A stretch of 47,219 nt of DNA from Terriglobia bacterium (GCA_025358575.1 JANYJA010000018.1:1-47219); one strand, 5' to 3'. Numbered from the stretch's first letter, positions 1-9,185 are shown. Notes: generated from the letters alone by a model not told the origin. Made by a program: numbers and translations.

Positions 1-1
1 G

Positions 2-1090
2 CCGGAGCACGTGATCAACTTCTTTTTCTACATTGCGGAAGAGCTGCGGCAAATCATGGCCAAGCTGGGGTTCCGCAACTTGGATGAGATGGTGGGCCGC
101 GTGGACAAGCTCGATTTCCGCAAGGCGGAACACCACTGGAAGGCGAGCGGACTCGATTTCACAAGTATCCTCTACAATCCGCCGATGCCCGGACGCGTGG
201 CGCGGCGGCGCGTGCAAGCACAGGATCATGGGCTCGACGAGGCGCTCGATTACAAATTGATCGACCATGCGCGAGAGGCGATCGATAATCGGACACCGGT
301 TGAAATCAAGCTGCCGATTCGCAACGTGCACCGCACGGTCGGCGCAATGTTATCGGGCGAGATTGCCCGAAAGTACGGCTCCGAGGGGCTTCCCGATCAC
401 ACCATCAGGTGCCAGTTCACCGGTTCGGCGGGGCAAAGCTTCGGCGCGTTTCTGGCCAACGGAGTGACATTGGAGCTGGAAGGCGATGCCAACGATTATG
501 TCGGCAAGGGACTTTCAGGCGGCAAAATCACGGTCTATCCGCCACGGACTTCAACGTTCCTTCCAGAGGAAAACATTCTCATTGGAAATGTGGTGCTATA
601 TGGCGCAACCAGCGGAGAAGCCTTCTTCAACGGCGTAGCCGGCGAGCGCTTCGCGGTGCGGAATTCGGGAGCCACCGCGGTGGTGGAGGGTCTCGGAGAC
701 CATGGCTGCGAATACATGACTAATGGCCTTGTGATTGTCCTGGGAAAGACCGGGCGGAACTTCGCGGCAGGCATGTCAGGCGGCATTGCATACGTGCTCG
801 ATGAGAACGGCGATTTCGCGAATGGCCGGTGCAATCAGGCTTCGGTGGATTTGGAAAGCGTAATCGATCCGCAAGATCAGCAGCTTCTGGAAACATGGAT
901 ATTGCGGCACATTGAAGCGACGGCGAGTCCTCGCGCCAAGTGGATCGTCGAGAACTGGGCTGAGATGCTTCCGAAGTTTGTGAAAGTGTTCCCGCAGGAA
1001 TATAAACGCGTTCTGCATCAGACTCACGTGGCACAACGCATGCCAGTGGCGGCGCAGGTTTTAGAACAAGGTCAAGCGCTCCATGGGTAA
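2..1090 (+). CDS. gltB: Glutamate synthase large subunit, C-terminal part (5' end outside window)
   Basis: The frame is open from the first bases of the window, so this is the last 362 residues of a protein normally about 1500 long. It starts in the end of the FMN/Fe-S synthase domain (PEHVINFFF, then [12 protein letters not shown]) and continues through the C-terminal GXGXG beta-helix domain, visible as repeated glycine motifs ([41 protein letters not shown]). The enzyme moves the amide nitrogen of glutamine onto 2-oxoglutarate in the cytoplasm, giving two glutamates. Its last 8 bases overlap the start of gltD, the usual order and coupling for this heterodimer. Family identity is clear; only the 5' truncation limits the call. 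Confidence 0.95.
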   Translation, partial: PEHVINFFFYIAEELRQIMAKLGFRNLDEMVGRVDKLDFRKAEHHWKASGLDFTSILYNPPMPGRVARRRVQAQDHGLDEALDYKLIDHAREAIDNRTPVEIKLPIRNVHRTVGAMLSGEIARKYGSEGLPDHTIRCQFTGSAGQSFGAFLANGVTLELEGDANDYVGKGLSGGKITVYPPRTSTFLPEENILIGNVVLYGATSGEAFFNGVAGERFAVRNSGATAVVEGLGDHGCEYMTNGLVIVLGKTGRNFAAGMSGGIAYVLDENGDFANGRCNQASVDLESVIDPQDQQLLETWILRHIEATASPRAKWIVENWAEMLPKFVKVFPQEYKRVLHQTHVAQRMPVAAQVLEQGQALHG

Positions 1091-2495
1091 GAACACTGGT
1101 TTCAAAGAATATCCGCGTGAGCTGGCGCCGCGGCGTCCGGCTGCCGAGCGAGTCAATGATTGGTTCGAGATTTATCTCGACTTCCCCGAAGAGAAGCTTC
1201 GTAAACAGGGGGCGCGCTGCATGGATTGCGGAGTGCCATTCTGCCACACCGGCTGCCCGGTGAACAACATTATTCCGGACTGGAACGATCTGGTGTACCG
1301 CGGGCGCTGGAAGGAGGCCCTGCGGACGCTGCACGCCACCAACAATTTTCCGGAGTTTACGGGACGGATCTGCCCGGCTCCTTGTGAAGCGGCCTGCGTG
1401 CTCGGGATCATCGAGCCGCCGGTGACCATAAAGCAGATCGAGAAGAACATCATCGAGCGAGGCTTTGCGGAGGGATGGGTAGTTCCTGAACCGCCCGTCT
1501 CGCGAACCGGCAAGCGAGTCGCGGTGGTGGGCTCGGGGCCAGCGGGCCTCGCGGCTTCGCAACAGCTCTGCCGCGCCGGGCACTGGGTGACGGTGTTCGA
1601 GAAGGCCGACCGCATTGGCGGATTGCTGCGTTATGGCATCCCGCATTTCAAGATGGAGAAGCATCTGATCGACCGGCGCTTGGCGCAGATGGAAGCCGAG
1701 GGTGTGGAGTTCGTTCCGAATTCGCACGTCGGCCACAATGTGGCATGGGAAGTTTTGCGCAAAGATTTCGATGCGGTGCTGCTGGCGGGGGGCGCTGAAA
1801 ATCCGCGCGATCTCAATGTTCCGGGGCGGAAGTTGAAGGGTATTCACTTTGCCATGGACTATCTGCCGCAGCAGAACAAAGAGTGCGAAGGCGACACCAT
1901 TGCCGCGGCAGAACGCATTCTGGCCAACGGGAAGCGGGTGGTGATCATCGGCGGCGGTGACACGGGCGCGGACTGCCTGGGAACTTCACACCGGCAGAAG
2001 TGCGCGTCAGTGTACCAGTTCGAATTGCTGCCCATGCCGCCGATCGAGAGGTCGCCGACTACGCCATGGCCACTTTGGCCGATGCAATTGCGCGTCGAGG
2101 GCGCTCACGAAGAAGGCGGACACCGCGAGTGGAGCATTGCGACCACGGAGTTTACGGGCGACGAAGACGGAAACGTGAAGCAGCTTCACGCCATTCGGGT
2201 GGGCCCGGCTCCGAAGTTCGAGCCAGTTTCGGGGACCGAATTCTCCATGGAAGCGGATCTGGTGCTGCTCGCGATGGGTTTTACGGGTCCGGTGCGCAGG
2301 GGCCTTCTGGACCAAGCGGGCGTGGAGTTGGACGCACGCGGCAACGTTAGGGCAAATTCCGATTACATGTCGTCCATCCCTGGAGTTTTTGCGGCGGGCG
2401 ACCTGCGGCGCGGACAATCTTTAGTGGTGTGGGCCATCGCCGAAGGACGCCAGGCGGCTGAAGGCATCAACCGGTATTTGATGGGCCAGGATTGA
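1083..2495 (+). CDS. gltD: Glutamate synthase small subunit
   Basis: 470 residues, the usual length for GltD, the NADPH-oxidising subunit that passes electrons to GltB. N-terminal cysteine clusters for 4Fe-4S centres are visible at C46, C49, C54 and C58 (CMDCGVPFC then GCP) and at C97, C101 and C105 (CPAPCEAAC). The FAD-binding motif [10 protein letters not shown] follows near residue 147 and the NADPH-binding motif [13 protein letters not shown] near residue 287. The C-terminus carries the expected [19 protein letters not shown] segment. The ATG lies inside the end of gltB (8-base overlap), so the two are translationally coupled. Nothing unusual is seen. Confidence 0.96.
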   Translation: MGKNTGFKEYPRELAPRRPAAERVNDWFEIYLDFPEEKLRKQGARCMDCGVPFCHTGCPVNNIIPDWNDLVYRGRWKEALRTLHATNNFPEFTGRICPAPCEAACVLGIIEPPVTIKQIEKNIIERGFAEGWVVPEPPVSRTGKRVAVVGSGPAGLAASQQLCRAGHWVTVFEKADRIGGLLRYGIPHFKMEKHLIDRRLAQMEAEGVEFVPNSHVGHNVAWEVLRKDFDAVLLAGGAENPRDLNVPGRKLKGIHFAMDYLPQQNKECEGDTIAAAERILANGKRVVIIGGGDTGADCLGTSHRQKCASVYQFELLPMPPIERSPTTPWPLWPMQLRVEGAHEEGGHREWSIATTEFTGDEDGNVKQLHAIRVGPAPKFEPVSGTEFSMEADLVLLAMGFTGPVRRGLLDQAGVELDARGNVRANSDYMSSIPGVFAAGDLRRGQSLVVWAIAEGRQAAEGINRYLMGQD

Positions 2496-2511
2496 AAAAA
2501 ATAGACTGGCG

Positions 2512-2539
2512 TTGAAACGAAACCGCCTCCCTTTACACT
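2512..2539 (+). promoter_or_regulatory. Candidate sigma-70-type promoter for the 2569-5618 gene pair
   Basis: TTGAAA at 2512-2517 and TACACT at 2534-2539 are separated by 16 bases in the 73-base gap after gltD. Transcription would begin near 2546, inside the inverted repeat that ends at the start codon at 2569. Inferred from sequence match only. Confidence 0.45.
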
Positions 2540-2568
2540 AGCTGCTCAGATCGAAAATCTAAGCAGCT
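2540..2568 (+). promoter_or_regulatory. 12-bp inverted repeat abutting a start codon
   Basis: AGCTGCTCAGAT (2540-2551) and ATCTAAGCAGCT (2557-2568) form an inverted repeat with one mismatched pair and a 5-base centre (CGAAA). The right arm ends exactly where the ATG of the next gene begins, and no Shine-Dalgarno is present. It could be a DNA operator over the predicted transcription start, or an RNA hairpin that controls initiation if transcription starts further upstream. It has no T run, so an intrinsic terminator is unlikely. Confidence 0.55.
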
Positions 2569-3831
2569 ATGCAACAGGTACTTCAATGGATGCGGCATCT
2601 GGTTTATCCGGTGGCGGGGATCTTTCTCCTGTGGGCCGGATATCAGGTTCTGGCCGACACTTACATTTCGGACAACAACGGCCAAATCCTGGTCGTCTAT
2701 AACGCCGACACCGCGTTACAAGATTGTTCCAGCCTCACTGCCGACGTCGAGAATTTGTCGGAGCAGGCGCTGGCGGGCGTATGCCAGGCATACCGGGATC
2801 AGCAAAAACAGGGCCGGGCCCCGACCCTCCAATTCCTAAATGTGCATGACAGCGTGGAGGACGGGCAAACGCTAAACGCGGGAGGCGTCTACGAGCAACT
2901 TTCCGCGCGAGTGGCTCACGGTTCGCTTCTTGGAATCGTCTCGGTCCTCACTTCACCCGACTCGCAGCCGGTAGTCCGGTTCTGCCGCAGCATGCAAATT
3001 CCGCTGCTTCTGGCACTGGCGGCAAACAACGATCTGCTCTCGCCGGTGGAGGATACCAACGGCCTCGTCTTCCGCATGATGCCTACCAACCGCGAACAGG
3101 CCCTCGACATCGCGATGTGGCTCCAGAAACGCAAGTTCGCGCGCGTCGCGCTGTTCCATGAACCCAACAGTTTTGGCGAATACCTTCATCGGCAGGTTAA
3201 CAACAACCTGAAGACCGCGGACTATTCGCCCGTGGTTTACCAGTTCGAAGTGAGGGAACAGATGGAGTTCGCCGACCTGATGCCGCAATTGCTGTGCGAT
3301 CGGATCGATGCGATCGTATATCTCGGTTTTGCATCTCGTGCGACGGACCTGATCGACAAACTCAAGTGGTATCAAGGCGATAAATCGAATAAGCGCTGCG
3401 AAGCGAAATCGCAATCGTTCGACGGACTCGCGGTGCTGCTTTCGAGCGGAGCCTACCAGGAAGATTTTAACGACGAGGACAAGTTTAAGTTCCCATTCAC
3501 GGCTTACGCGATGTTGCCCACCAAGCCCTTTCAAGTGCGCTCATCGAACGCGGACCGAAGGCACCCGATCACGGACGTCACTGAACTAGCGTCCGCCATG
3601 CAGTATGGGTACGACTCCTATCGGCTGATGTCGCGGCTGGCGGGTACCGCCAAAGGAAAAGGCAGCGATGCGCTGCGGCAGATATTTTCAGATCCGCCGC
3701 TGGATTCGAGAACGGGGCATGATTATCAGTTTGACGATCGTGGGGAATTGAAACCCGTGGATAAGAATAAGTATCAGGTTTATCGGCTGGCGTCGTCGCG
3801 GCCGGAGCCCTCGGAAAGGGGCAACCGATGA
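2569..3831 (+). CDS. Membrane-anchored periplasmic-binding-type (LivJ-like fold) protein
   Basis: 420 residues. One hydrophobic segment at about residues 10-29 (VYPVAGIFLLWAGYQVLA) acts as a signal anchor; no clear signal-peptidase site follows, so the protein is probably tethered and faces the periplasm. The rest resembles type I periplasmic ligand-binding proteins of the branched-chain amino acid/receptor family: segments such as GIVSVLTSPDSQPVVRF, VFRMMPTNREQALDIAMW and KFARVALFHEPNSFGEY match the alternating strand-helix pattern of the two lobes. There is no ABC permease or ATPase nearby. Its stop overlaps the start of the next gene by 4 bases (ATGA), so it is made with the membrane aminotransferase-fold protein and may present a ligand to it. 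The ligand is unknown. Confidence 0.75.
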   Translation: MQQVLQWMRHLVYPVAGIFLLWAGYQVLADTYISDNNGQILVVYNADTALQDCSSLTADVENLSEQALAGVCQAYRDQQKQGRAPTLQFLNVHDSVEDGQTLNAGGVYEQLSARVAHGSLLGIVSVLTSPDSQPVVRFCRSMQIPLLLALAANNDLLSPVEDTNGLVFRMMPTNREQALDIAMWLQKRKFARVALFHEPNSFGEYLHRQVNNNLKTADYSPVVYQFEVREQMEFADLMPQLLCDRIDAIVYLGFASRATDLIDKLKWYQGDKSNKRCEAKSQSFDGLAVLLSSGAYQEDFNDEDKFKFPFTAYAMLPTKPFQVRSSNADRRHPITDVTELASAMQYGYDSYRLMSRLAGTAKGKGSDALRQIFSDPPLDSRTGHDYQFDDRGELKPVDKNKYQVYRLASSRPEPSERGNR

Positions 3832-5618
3832 GCTGGCTCGGACTTCGACTGACGCCTCCGGACGAGAGCTATGACGGTTTTAAGTTCCGCATGGCCCGGA
3901 TTCTCTGCCTGGTGTTTGGCATTTTCGGGGTCCTGTTTTTCGTGAAGCATGCGGTGGTCATTCACAGTTTTTATGACATCGAACTGCTGCCTGAGCCGTT
4001 CCGGATTATCCGCAATTACGTTCTTGGATACTATCTGAAAACCGCGTGGGGCGCGCTGGAGGTGTTGTTAATTCTCGCCGGGTTTGCCGCGATCTTTTGG
4101 CTGAACTTTCCCAAACAGTACTTCGCGGGGCGATATCGCGATTACGGAAAGGAACGCGCCAGTTCGGAGGCGAAGAGCTTGAGCCTTTTGCTCGCTTTGC
4201 TGGCATTCAGTCTGGTCTTGTTCTCGGTCCCATTTCTAACGCTGCATTTCCCGATCTGGGTATCGTTCCTGGTGAAGTATGGACCGATCGCGGCCGGCGT
4301 TTTGCGTTACTTGTCGATTCTTCCAGACGCCAAGAGCGTTGACCGGATTCCGGAGATCGCGAAACTGGATTGGGATGTCCGCTGTTTTGATGCCTCATAC
4401 CGGTCGACACTCAGCCCCGCGCTGGTTAATGAACTAAAGGCGTGCGCGTCGCTGATGTCGCCCACGAGCCCTGAGGCGGCGCGGCGCTTCCTGACGCAGG
4501 GAAGTGCCAATGTTACATGGAGCGGCGTTGACGCGCTGTTCCACAACCTGGAAGCGTGGCTTCGCGTGAGCGCGGAATCGGTCACGCTGCATGATGACGC
4601 ATCCCACGGGATTGAGTTCGCCATCGGAGAAATTCTGGATGCGCGCGGCGCCAGTTCCACGGTGGTGCTTACAACGGATGCGGAACACAAGTCGCTGCGC
4701 TGCGTGGTGGAAGATCATTTGAAGCCGATCTACCAGTTCAAATCCGAGACTGTTCCTATCCAAAGCTTGCTTTGGAACAACGCGCCGACGCGTGAAATTG
4801 TCGCGAACCTTTTACAAGCTTGCGTCGATCATAAGCCGGATGTGTTCGTGCTGAGCCATGTTTTCCCGGACTCGGGCGTGATTTTAGATTTGAAAGAGCT
4901 AATCGATGGCGCGCGAAAGGAGGGGCTGCGAACGCTGTTTGTGGTGGACGGGTCGCAGGCGATGGGAAACATTCCGGTGAGCGACGACATTCTGTTGCGG
5001 TCCGCTTACTACGCGTTCAACGGCCACAATTGGCTTTTGGGAACGCCTTCTGTCGGGGTTCTGGTTCGCAACGGGTGGCTGCTTCGCGTCACTGCCCAGA
5101 TGCCGGAGGCGGCCGCGTTAAAACGCCCCTTCTCTTCATTTCGGCCCGGCGACACGCAGGATTTGCCGGCGACTTATGAAAGTTTCTTCCCGTGGTTCGC
5201 GCTGAATTATCTCTTGAAGCACGAGTGGCTCGAAGTGGGCGCCGAGGCCGCCACGAAACAGACCAAGCAACTTGCGGAACTGTTTCGGACGGAGATGCAG
5301 AAGCGCGATTTCCGCGTAATTGGAAACGCGGGGGAAAGCTCGATGGTGGTGATCACCGATGTGCCGCAGATCGACGCGTTGTACCGTGCGCTGGAGAACA
5401 AGCGGGTGCGCTGCCGGATGGTTAGCTCGGATCTGGATTCGGGTCGACGATCATTCGGAATCCGCTTCTGTTTCCATCATTATCACGATGACGAAGATGT
5501 GCGCGATTTGGCCGAATTCATCGGTAAATCCATGGTGTATTCGGACGCAGACGAGGCACCGCCGGAAGCTTGCGGGCCGCAGGGGGCCGGAGAGCGTTAC
5601 TTCGAAAAGTCAGCTTAA
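3828..5618 (+). CDS. Membrane protein fused to an aminotransferase class V-like domain lacking the PLP lysine
   Basis: 596 residues. The N-terminal ~165 residues hold about four membrane segments (near 22-45, 68-95, 117-137 and 140-165). The remainder looks like a fold-type I, class V aminotransferase/cysteine desulfurase domain: the TTDAEHKS strand-turn, LSHVFPDSGVILDLKEL, VVDGSQ with the aspartate (D374) that normally contacts the PLP ring nitrogen, and FNGHNWLLGTPSVGVLVR. In active members the last motif reads ...HKW..G; here the Schiff-base lysine position is N401 (codon AAT, 5028-5030) while the preceding histidine is kept. The domain is therefore probably not a classical PLP enzyme; it may bind a ligand or partner. 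It overlaps the upstream binding-protein gene by 4 bases. An unrecognised alternative lysine cannot be excluded. Confidence 0.72.
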   Translation: MSWLGLRLTPPDESYDGFKFRMARILCLVFGIFGVLFFVKHAVVIHSFYDIELLPEPFRIIRNYVLGYYLKTAWGALEVLLILAGFAAIFWLNFPKQYFAGRYRDYGKERASSEAKSLSLLLALLAFSLVLFSVPFLTLHFPIWVSFLVKYGPIAAGVLRYLSILPDAKSVDRIPEIAKLDWDVRCFDASYRSTLSPALVNELKACASLMSPTSPEAARRFLTQGSANVTWSGVDALFHNLEAWLRVSAESVTLHDDASHGIEFAIGEILDARGASSTVVLTTDAEHKSLRCVVEDHLKPIYQFKSETVPIQSLLWNNAPTREIVANLLQACVDHKPDVFVLSHVFPDSGVILDLKELIDGARKEGLRTLFVVDGSQAMGNIPVSDDILLRSAYYAFNGHNWLLGTPSVGVLVRNGWLLRVTAQMPEAAALKRPFSSFRPGDTQDLPATYESFFPWFALNYLLKHEWLEVGAEAATKQTKQLAELFRTEMQKRDFRVIGNAGESSMVVITDVPQIDALYRALENKRVRCRMVSSDLDSGRRSFGIRFCFHHYHDDEDVRDLAEFIGKSMVYSDADEAPPEACGPQGAGERYFEKSA

Positions 5619-5624
5619 CCGCTG

Positions 5625-5630
5625 TATAAT
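5625..5630 (+). promoter_or_regulatory. Candidate -10 box upstream of first halogenase-like gene
   Basis: A perfect TATAAT sits in the 40-base gap between the aminotransferase-fold gene and the halogenase-like gene, 28 bases before the ATG. The possible -35 (TTCGAA, 5601-5606) is poor. It suggests that the genes from 5659 onward can be transcribed separately from the pair upstream. Confidence 0.4.
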
Positions 5631-5658
5631 TTAAATTACCCGCTTCCCCACAGGCCCC

Positions 5659-7338
5659 ATGATTGAATCCGCCTACGAAACTTACGACGTTGCCATCTTA
5701 GGGGCTGGTTTTGAAGGCGGACTTCTAGGCACCATTCTGGCTAGGCAGGGCGCTAAAGTGCTGCTGATCGAAAGCGGGACGCACCCGCGATTCGCGGTCG
5801 GCGAGTCTACCGTGCGGCACGTGTTTCGCATGCTGAAGATCATCGGCGAACGCTACGACGTGCCCGAGATCATCGAGAAATTTAGCTCCGCGGACAGCAT
5901 CCACAAGCACGTGACAACCATGTGCGGCGAGAAGCGTAATTTCGGATTCGTCTATCATCGCGAAGGGCAGGATCAGAACGCCAGCGAATGCACGCAGCTC
6001 GTGATTCCTCCGTTTCGAGAAGGGTACGAGGCCCATCTGTATCGCCAGGATATCGATTCGTTTTTAACTTACACGGCGATTAACCATGGCGCGACGGTGC
6101 ACTACCGGACGTCGATCGCGGATATCGATATTCAAGACGACGGCTGCACGCTGACCAGTTCACAGGGCGATGTTTTTAAGTCGCGATACATCGTGGATGG
6201 ATCGGGCTATCGCTCCGTGTTGGCGATGAAGTTCAGATTGCGCGAAGAACCGAGCCGCTGCAGCACGTTTTCGAGAAGCTTATTCACGCACATGCTGAAC
6301 GTGACGCCATACGACGCGACGGTGACGCCTAGGGGCGCGCACGGAATGCCGCAGCCCTGGTATAGCGGCACTTGCCATCACATTTTCGACGGCGGGTGGC
6401 TGTGGGTGATTCCGTTCAACAACCGCGAGGGATCGACCAATCCGCTGGTTAGCGTGGGCTTGCAGCTCGATCCGCGGCGGTGGCCGAAGCCGCGCGACGT
6501 CACCCCGGAGCAGGAATTTCACCATTTTCTCGAGCGGTTTCCGAGCATGGCGGCGCAGTTCGAGAAAGCGCGAGCCGTACGCGACTGGGTTTCAACCGAG
6601 CGTATTCAGTTCTCAAGCAAACGCACGGTAGGTGACCGCTACTGCCTGATGGCACATGCTTCAGGCTTTATCGACCCGCTGTTTTCGCGCGGACTTCCGA
6701 ATGCGTGCGAGTTGATCAACGCGCTGGCGGTGCGGCTCCTGCGGGCGTTTAAGGACGACGATTTCTCTCCTGAGCGGTTCGATTATATCGAGCGGATGCA
6801 GCAGATCAATCTGGATTACAACGACCGGCTGGTGAACTGCGCGTACATTTCCTTCAAGAGCTTCGAACTATGGAATGCCTTTTTTCGGGTCTGGGTTCTG
6901 GGCGTGGGGCTCGGAGATTTGAGACTGACCAGCGCGCACCGGCGCTTTACGGCGACTCACGATGAATCGGTGTTGCCCGACGCGGAGGAACCGATGGGTC
7001 TGTTCTTCGCGCATCACACGGGATACAAGAAACTCTTCGAGGAAGCCTGCGACAAGGTAGAGGCGTTCGAAGCTGGAACGGTTTCGGCGCACGATGCGGC
7101 GCGCCACATCTTCGAATTGATGGCCGCCGCGGACTACGCGGCGCCTGCGAATCATTTGGCCGACCCGTCGAAGCGTTATGTGGATCAAGGCGAAACGGTG
7201 ACAGTGCTTAAGACAGTCGCGTGGCTGCTAACGTCGGCTCCGCCGGATATTAAGAAGATGGGCGGCGGTATCTTATCGGACTTGAATCCGCGGCGGCTGA
7301 TGTCTCGCAAGGTGACACCGGAGCCTTCGGCCATTTAG
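5659..7338 (+). CDS. Flavin-dependent halogenase-family oxidoreductase (copy 1)
   Basis: 559 residues. An FAD-binding GxGxxG motif lies at 15-20 (GAGFEG), followed by VGES at 47-50. Two hallmarks of flavin-dependent halogenases are present: WxWxIP at 247-252 (WLWVIP) and FxxPxxSxG at 337-345 (FIDPLFSRG). K92 in the segment CGEKRNFGFVYH is a candidate for the catalytic lysine that forms the haloamine or guides hypohalous acid; this is alignment by eye. Known family members use FADH2 from a separate reductase, O2 and chloride or bromide to halogenate an aromatic substrate; no reductase or carrier protein is seen here, so a free small molecule is the more likely substrate. The MFS gene follows after 3 bases. 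It is roughly two thirds identical to the protein at 10836-12494. A flavin hydroxylase is the main alternative. Confidence 0.78.
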   Translation: MIESAYETYDVAILGAGFEGGLLGTILARQGAKVLLIESGTHPRFAVGESTVRHVFRMLKIIGERYDVPEIIEKFSSADSIHKHVTTMCGEKRNFGFVYHREGQDQNASECTQLVIPPFREGYEAHLYRQDIDSFLTYTAINHGATVHYRTSIADIDIQDDGCTLTSSQGDVFKSRYIVDGSGYRSVLAMKFRLREEPSRCSTFSRSLFTHMLNVTPYDATVTPRGAHGMPQPWYSGTCHHIFDGGWLWVIPFNNREGSTNPLVSVGLQLDPRRWPKPRDVTPEQEFHHFLERFPSMAAQFEKARAVRDWVSTERIQFSSKRTVGDRYCLMAHASGFIDPLFSRGLPNACELINALAVRLLRAFKDDDFSPERFDYIERMQQINLDYNDRLVNCAYISFKSFELWNAFFRVWVLGVGLGDLRLTSAHRRFTATHDESVLPDAEEPMGLFFAHHTGYKKLFEEACDKVEAFEAGTVSAHDAARHIFELMAAADYAAPANHLADPSKRYVDQGETVTVLKTVAWLLTSAPPDIKKMGGGILSDLNPRRLMSRKVTPEPSAI

Positions 7339-7341
7339 ATC

Positions 7342-8505
7342 ATGAAGTTCTTGGCGCACGGCTTCAGTGCGCGTTTCTGGGCGCTAATCGCGGCTACGTT
7401 TCTGGGATTTCTTGGGATCGGCACGGTGCTGCCTGGCCTCGCGCCGCACATCCGGCACGATCTCGGCGGGTCGGACCGGACTGTCGGTTTCGTCATCGGA
7501 ACATTTTCATTCGTGGCACTGGCGAGCCGCTTCTTTTCGGGGCCGCTGGCGGACCGGAGAGGGCGCAAGATCGCATTTCTCAGCGGGCTGCTGAGTTGCG
7601 CCGCCGCGGGGGTCGCTTACTTATTGCCGCTGGGAATTGCCGGGGCTTATCTGGGCCGAATTTTCCAAGGTTTCGGTGAAGCTTGCCTATACACCGGCGC
7701 GGCGACGTGGGTAGTGGACGCGGCGGGCATCGATAGAAGCGCACAGGCGCTAGGTTACTTGAGCAGCGGGATTTGGGGCGGAATCTCAGCGGGTCCAGTG
7801 GTGGGACACTTCCTCGGGACGTTCCAACATGCGGCGATGATGCAGGTGATTACGGCGCTGGCGGCGTTCGCGGTGCTAATGCGAATCCCGGAAGACTATC
7901 GACCGCCTGCGCGGAGCGGGCGCAGGCAATGGATTCCGGCGTCGCTCGTGGGTCCGGGAATCGCCGTGGGTTTCGTCAACGTCCATTACCCGGTGATCGC
8001 CGGATTTCTAATTCTGCATTTGGCTCGGCACGGGAATTCAGGACCGGCGGCATTCTCGGCGTACGCGCTGATGATTCTGCTGTCGCGGTTCTTTCTTGGC
8101 GGCCTGCCGGATCGTATCCGCCCAACCATTACTTATTACGGTGGATTAGCGGCGATGACTGTAGGGCTGATCGTGGTTGCAACCGGGCCGTCGCCCGCCA
8201 TCGCGGTGGCCGCGACGGCTCTGCTGGGGCTCGGTTTCTCATTCCCGTGGTCGTCGATCGCGGCGACGGTTTTGAAACGAACTCCCGACGGTGAGCGCGG
8301 GTCCGCGGTGGGAGTGCTCAGCGCGTTTTACGATCTATTCGTGGGCGTCAGCTCGTTTGCCGCGGGAGTGGTGGCGAACCGGTGGGGATACGGGGCGGCT
8401 TTTACGATGGCCGCTGGCGCTCTGGGAGCGGCGGCGATCGCCGGAAGGTTCGTTTTCCCTGGGCAAAAAGCGAACATTCCGACGCCAGACGAGGTGATAG
8501 CATAG
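7342..8505 (+). CDS. MFS transporter
   Basis: 387 residues with about twelve hydrophobic segments, typical of drug/metabolite-exporting major facilitator proteins. The conserved loop 2-3 motif A is clear at residues 67-80 (GPLADRRGRKIAFL). The ATG is 3 bases after the stop of the halogenase-like gene, so the two are almost certainly co-transcribed. By position it may export the halogenated product or import its precursor; that is inference. The DUF1080 gene follows within a few bases. Confidence 0.88.
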   Translation: MKFLAHGFSARFWALIAATFLGFLGIGTVLPGLAPHIRHDLGGSDRTVGFVIGTFSFVALASRFFSGPLADRRGRKIAFLSGLLSCAAAGVAYLLPLGIAGAYLGRIFQGFGEACLYTGAATWVVDAAGIDRSAQALGYLSSGIWGGISAGPVVGHFLGTFQHAAMMQVITALAAFAVLMRIPEDYRPPARSGRRQWIPASLVGPGIAVGFVNVHYPVIAGFLILHLARHGNSGPAAFSAYALMILLSRFFLGGLPDRIRPTITYYGGLAAMTVGLIVVATGPSPAIAVAATALLGLGFSFPWSSIAATVLKRTPDGERGSAVGVLSAFYDLFVGVSSFAAGVVANRWGYGAAFTMAAGALGAAAIAGRFVFPGQKANIPTPDEVIA

Positions 8506-8511
8506 CCCGTG

Positions 8512-9135
8512 ATGAAGAATATTCTGGTACTCATGGCACTGGCGGCGGTTAGTCTTGCGGCTACGGAGAAGGGCTATACGTCGCTGTTCAACGGCAAGGA
8601 TTTTACCGGCTGGAAGCCAAATGAAAATGTGGACACGTGGTCCATCAAGGATGGCGCAATGGTGTCGCACGGGAAGCGCAGCCACTGCTTCTATGTCGGC
8701 GATTTTCACGGTCATACGTTCAAGGACTTCGAACTGAAGGTGGACGTGATGACGCTGCCCGGCTCGAATGGCGGCGTTTATATCGAGACTGAATATCAAG
8801 ATGAAGGATGGCCGGGCAAAGGGTTCGAAGTTCAGGTGAATAACACGTATAACAGCGACCCACGCAAGACCGGCAGTCTTTACGAAGTAAAAGATGTGAC
8901 CCGGCAAGTCGTGCCCGATAACAAATGGTTCACTGAAGACATTATTGCCAAGGGTGACACGATCAAGATCAAAGTTAATGGCAAAGTGGTGTCGCAATGG
9001 ACGCAGCCGGCCGACTGGAACGGCACGAAGGATTTCGTGGGGCGCCGCATCGGACCGGGAACGATTGCGCTGCAAGGTCATGATGCCGGCAGCACGGTGT
9101 ACTACAAAAATATTCGCATAAAACCGCTCGACTGA
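8512..9135 (+). CDS. Secreted DUF1080-family protein (3-keto-disaccharide hydrolase-like fold)
   Basis: 207 residues from the ATG at 8512; a GTG immediately before it (8509) could add one residue. A short signal peptide (about residues 1-17, ending VSLA) is followed by the typical DUF1080 opening YTSLFNGKDFTGWK and a jelly-roll-like series including GGVYIETEYQDEGWPGKGFEVQVNN and, at the end, GTIALQGHDAGSTVYYKNIRIKPL. Family members are secreted concanavalin-like proteins linked to sugar-derivative hydrolysis. It begins 6 bases after the MFS stop. Its link to the halogenase-like enzymes is unexplained. Confidence 0.88.
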   Translation: MKNILVLMALAAVSLAATEKGYTSLFNGKDFTGWKPNENVDTWSIKDGAMVSHGKRSHCFYVGDFHGHTFKDFELKVDVMTLPGSNGGVYIETEYQDEGWPGKGFEVQVNNTYNSDPRKTGSLYEVKDVTRQVVPDNKWFTEDIIAKGDTIKIKVNGKVVSQWTQPADWNGTKDFVGRRIGPGTIALQGHDAGSTVYYKNIRIKPLD

Positions 9136-9156
9136 GTGGCGCGCAAACTGCTCTTA

Positions 9157-9185
9157 AAGTCTTCCGGATTTCCTAAGGAAGATTT
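9157..9185 (+). promoter_or_regulatory. Potential hairpin covering the Shine-Dalgarno of the propeller gene
   Basis: AAGTCTTCC (9157-9165) can pair with GGAAGATTT (9177-9185) through nine pairs, one of them G-U, with an 11-base loop. The right arm contains the ribosome-binding sequence AAGGAAG that lies just before the ATG at 9186. If it folds, it would limit translation of the downstream gene. Seen by eye only. Confidence 0.35.

Noticed and set aside
720-1847. Long minus-strand open frame of 375 codons over gltB/gltD
   Set aside because: It lies wholly opposite two certain genes, has no recognisable protein, and is rich in Arg, Pro and His as expected for a shadow frame in GC-rich coding DNA.
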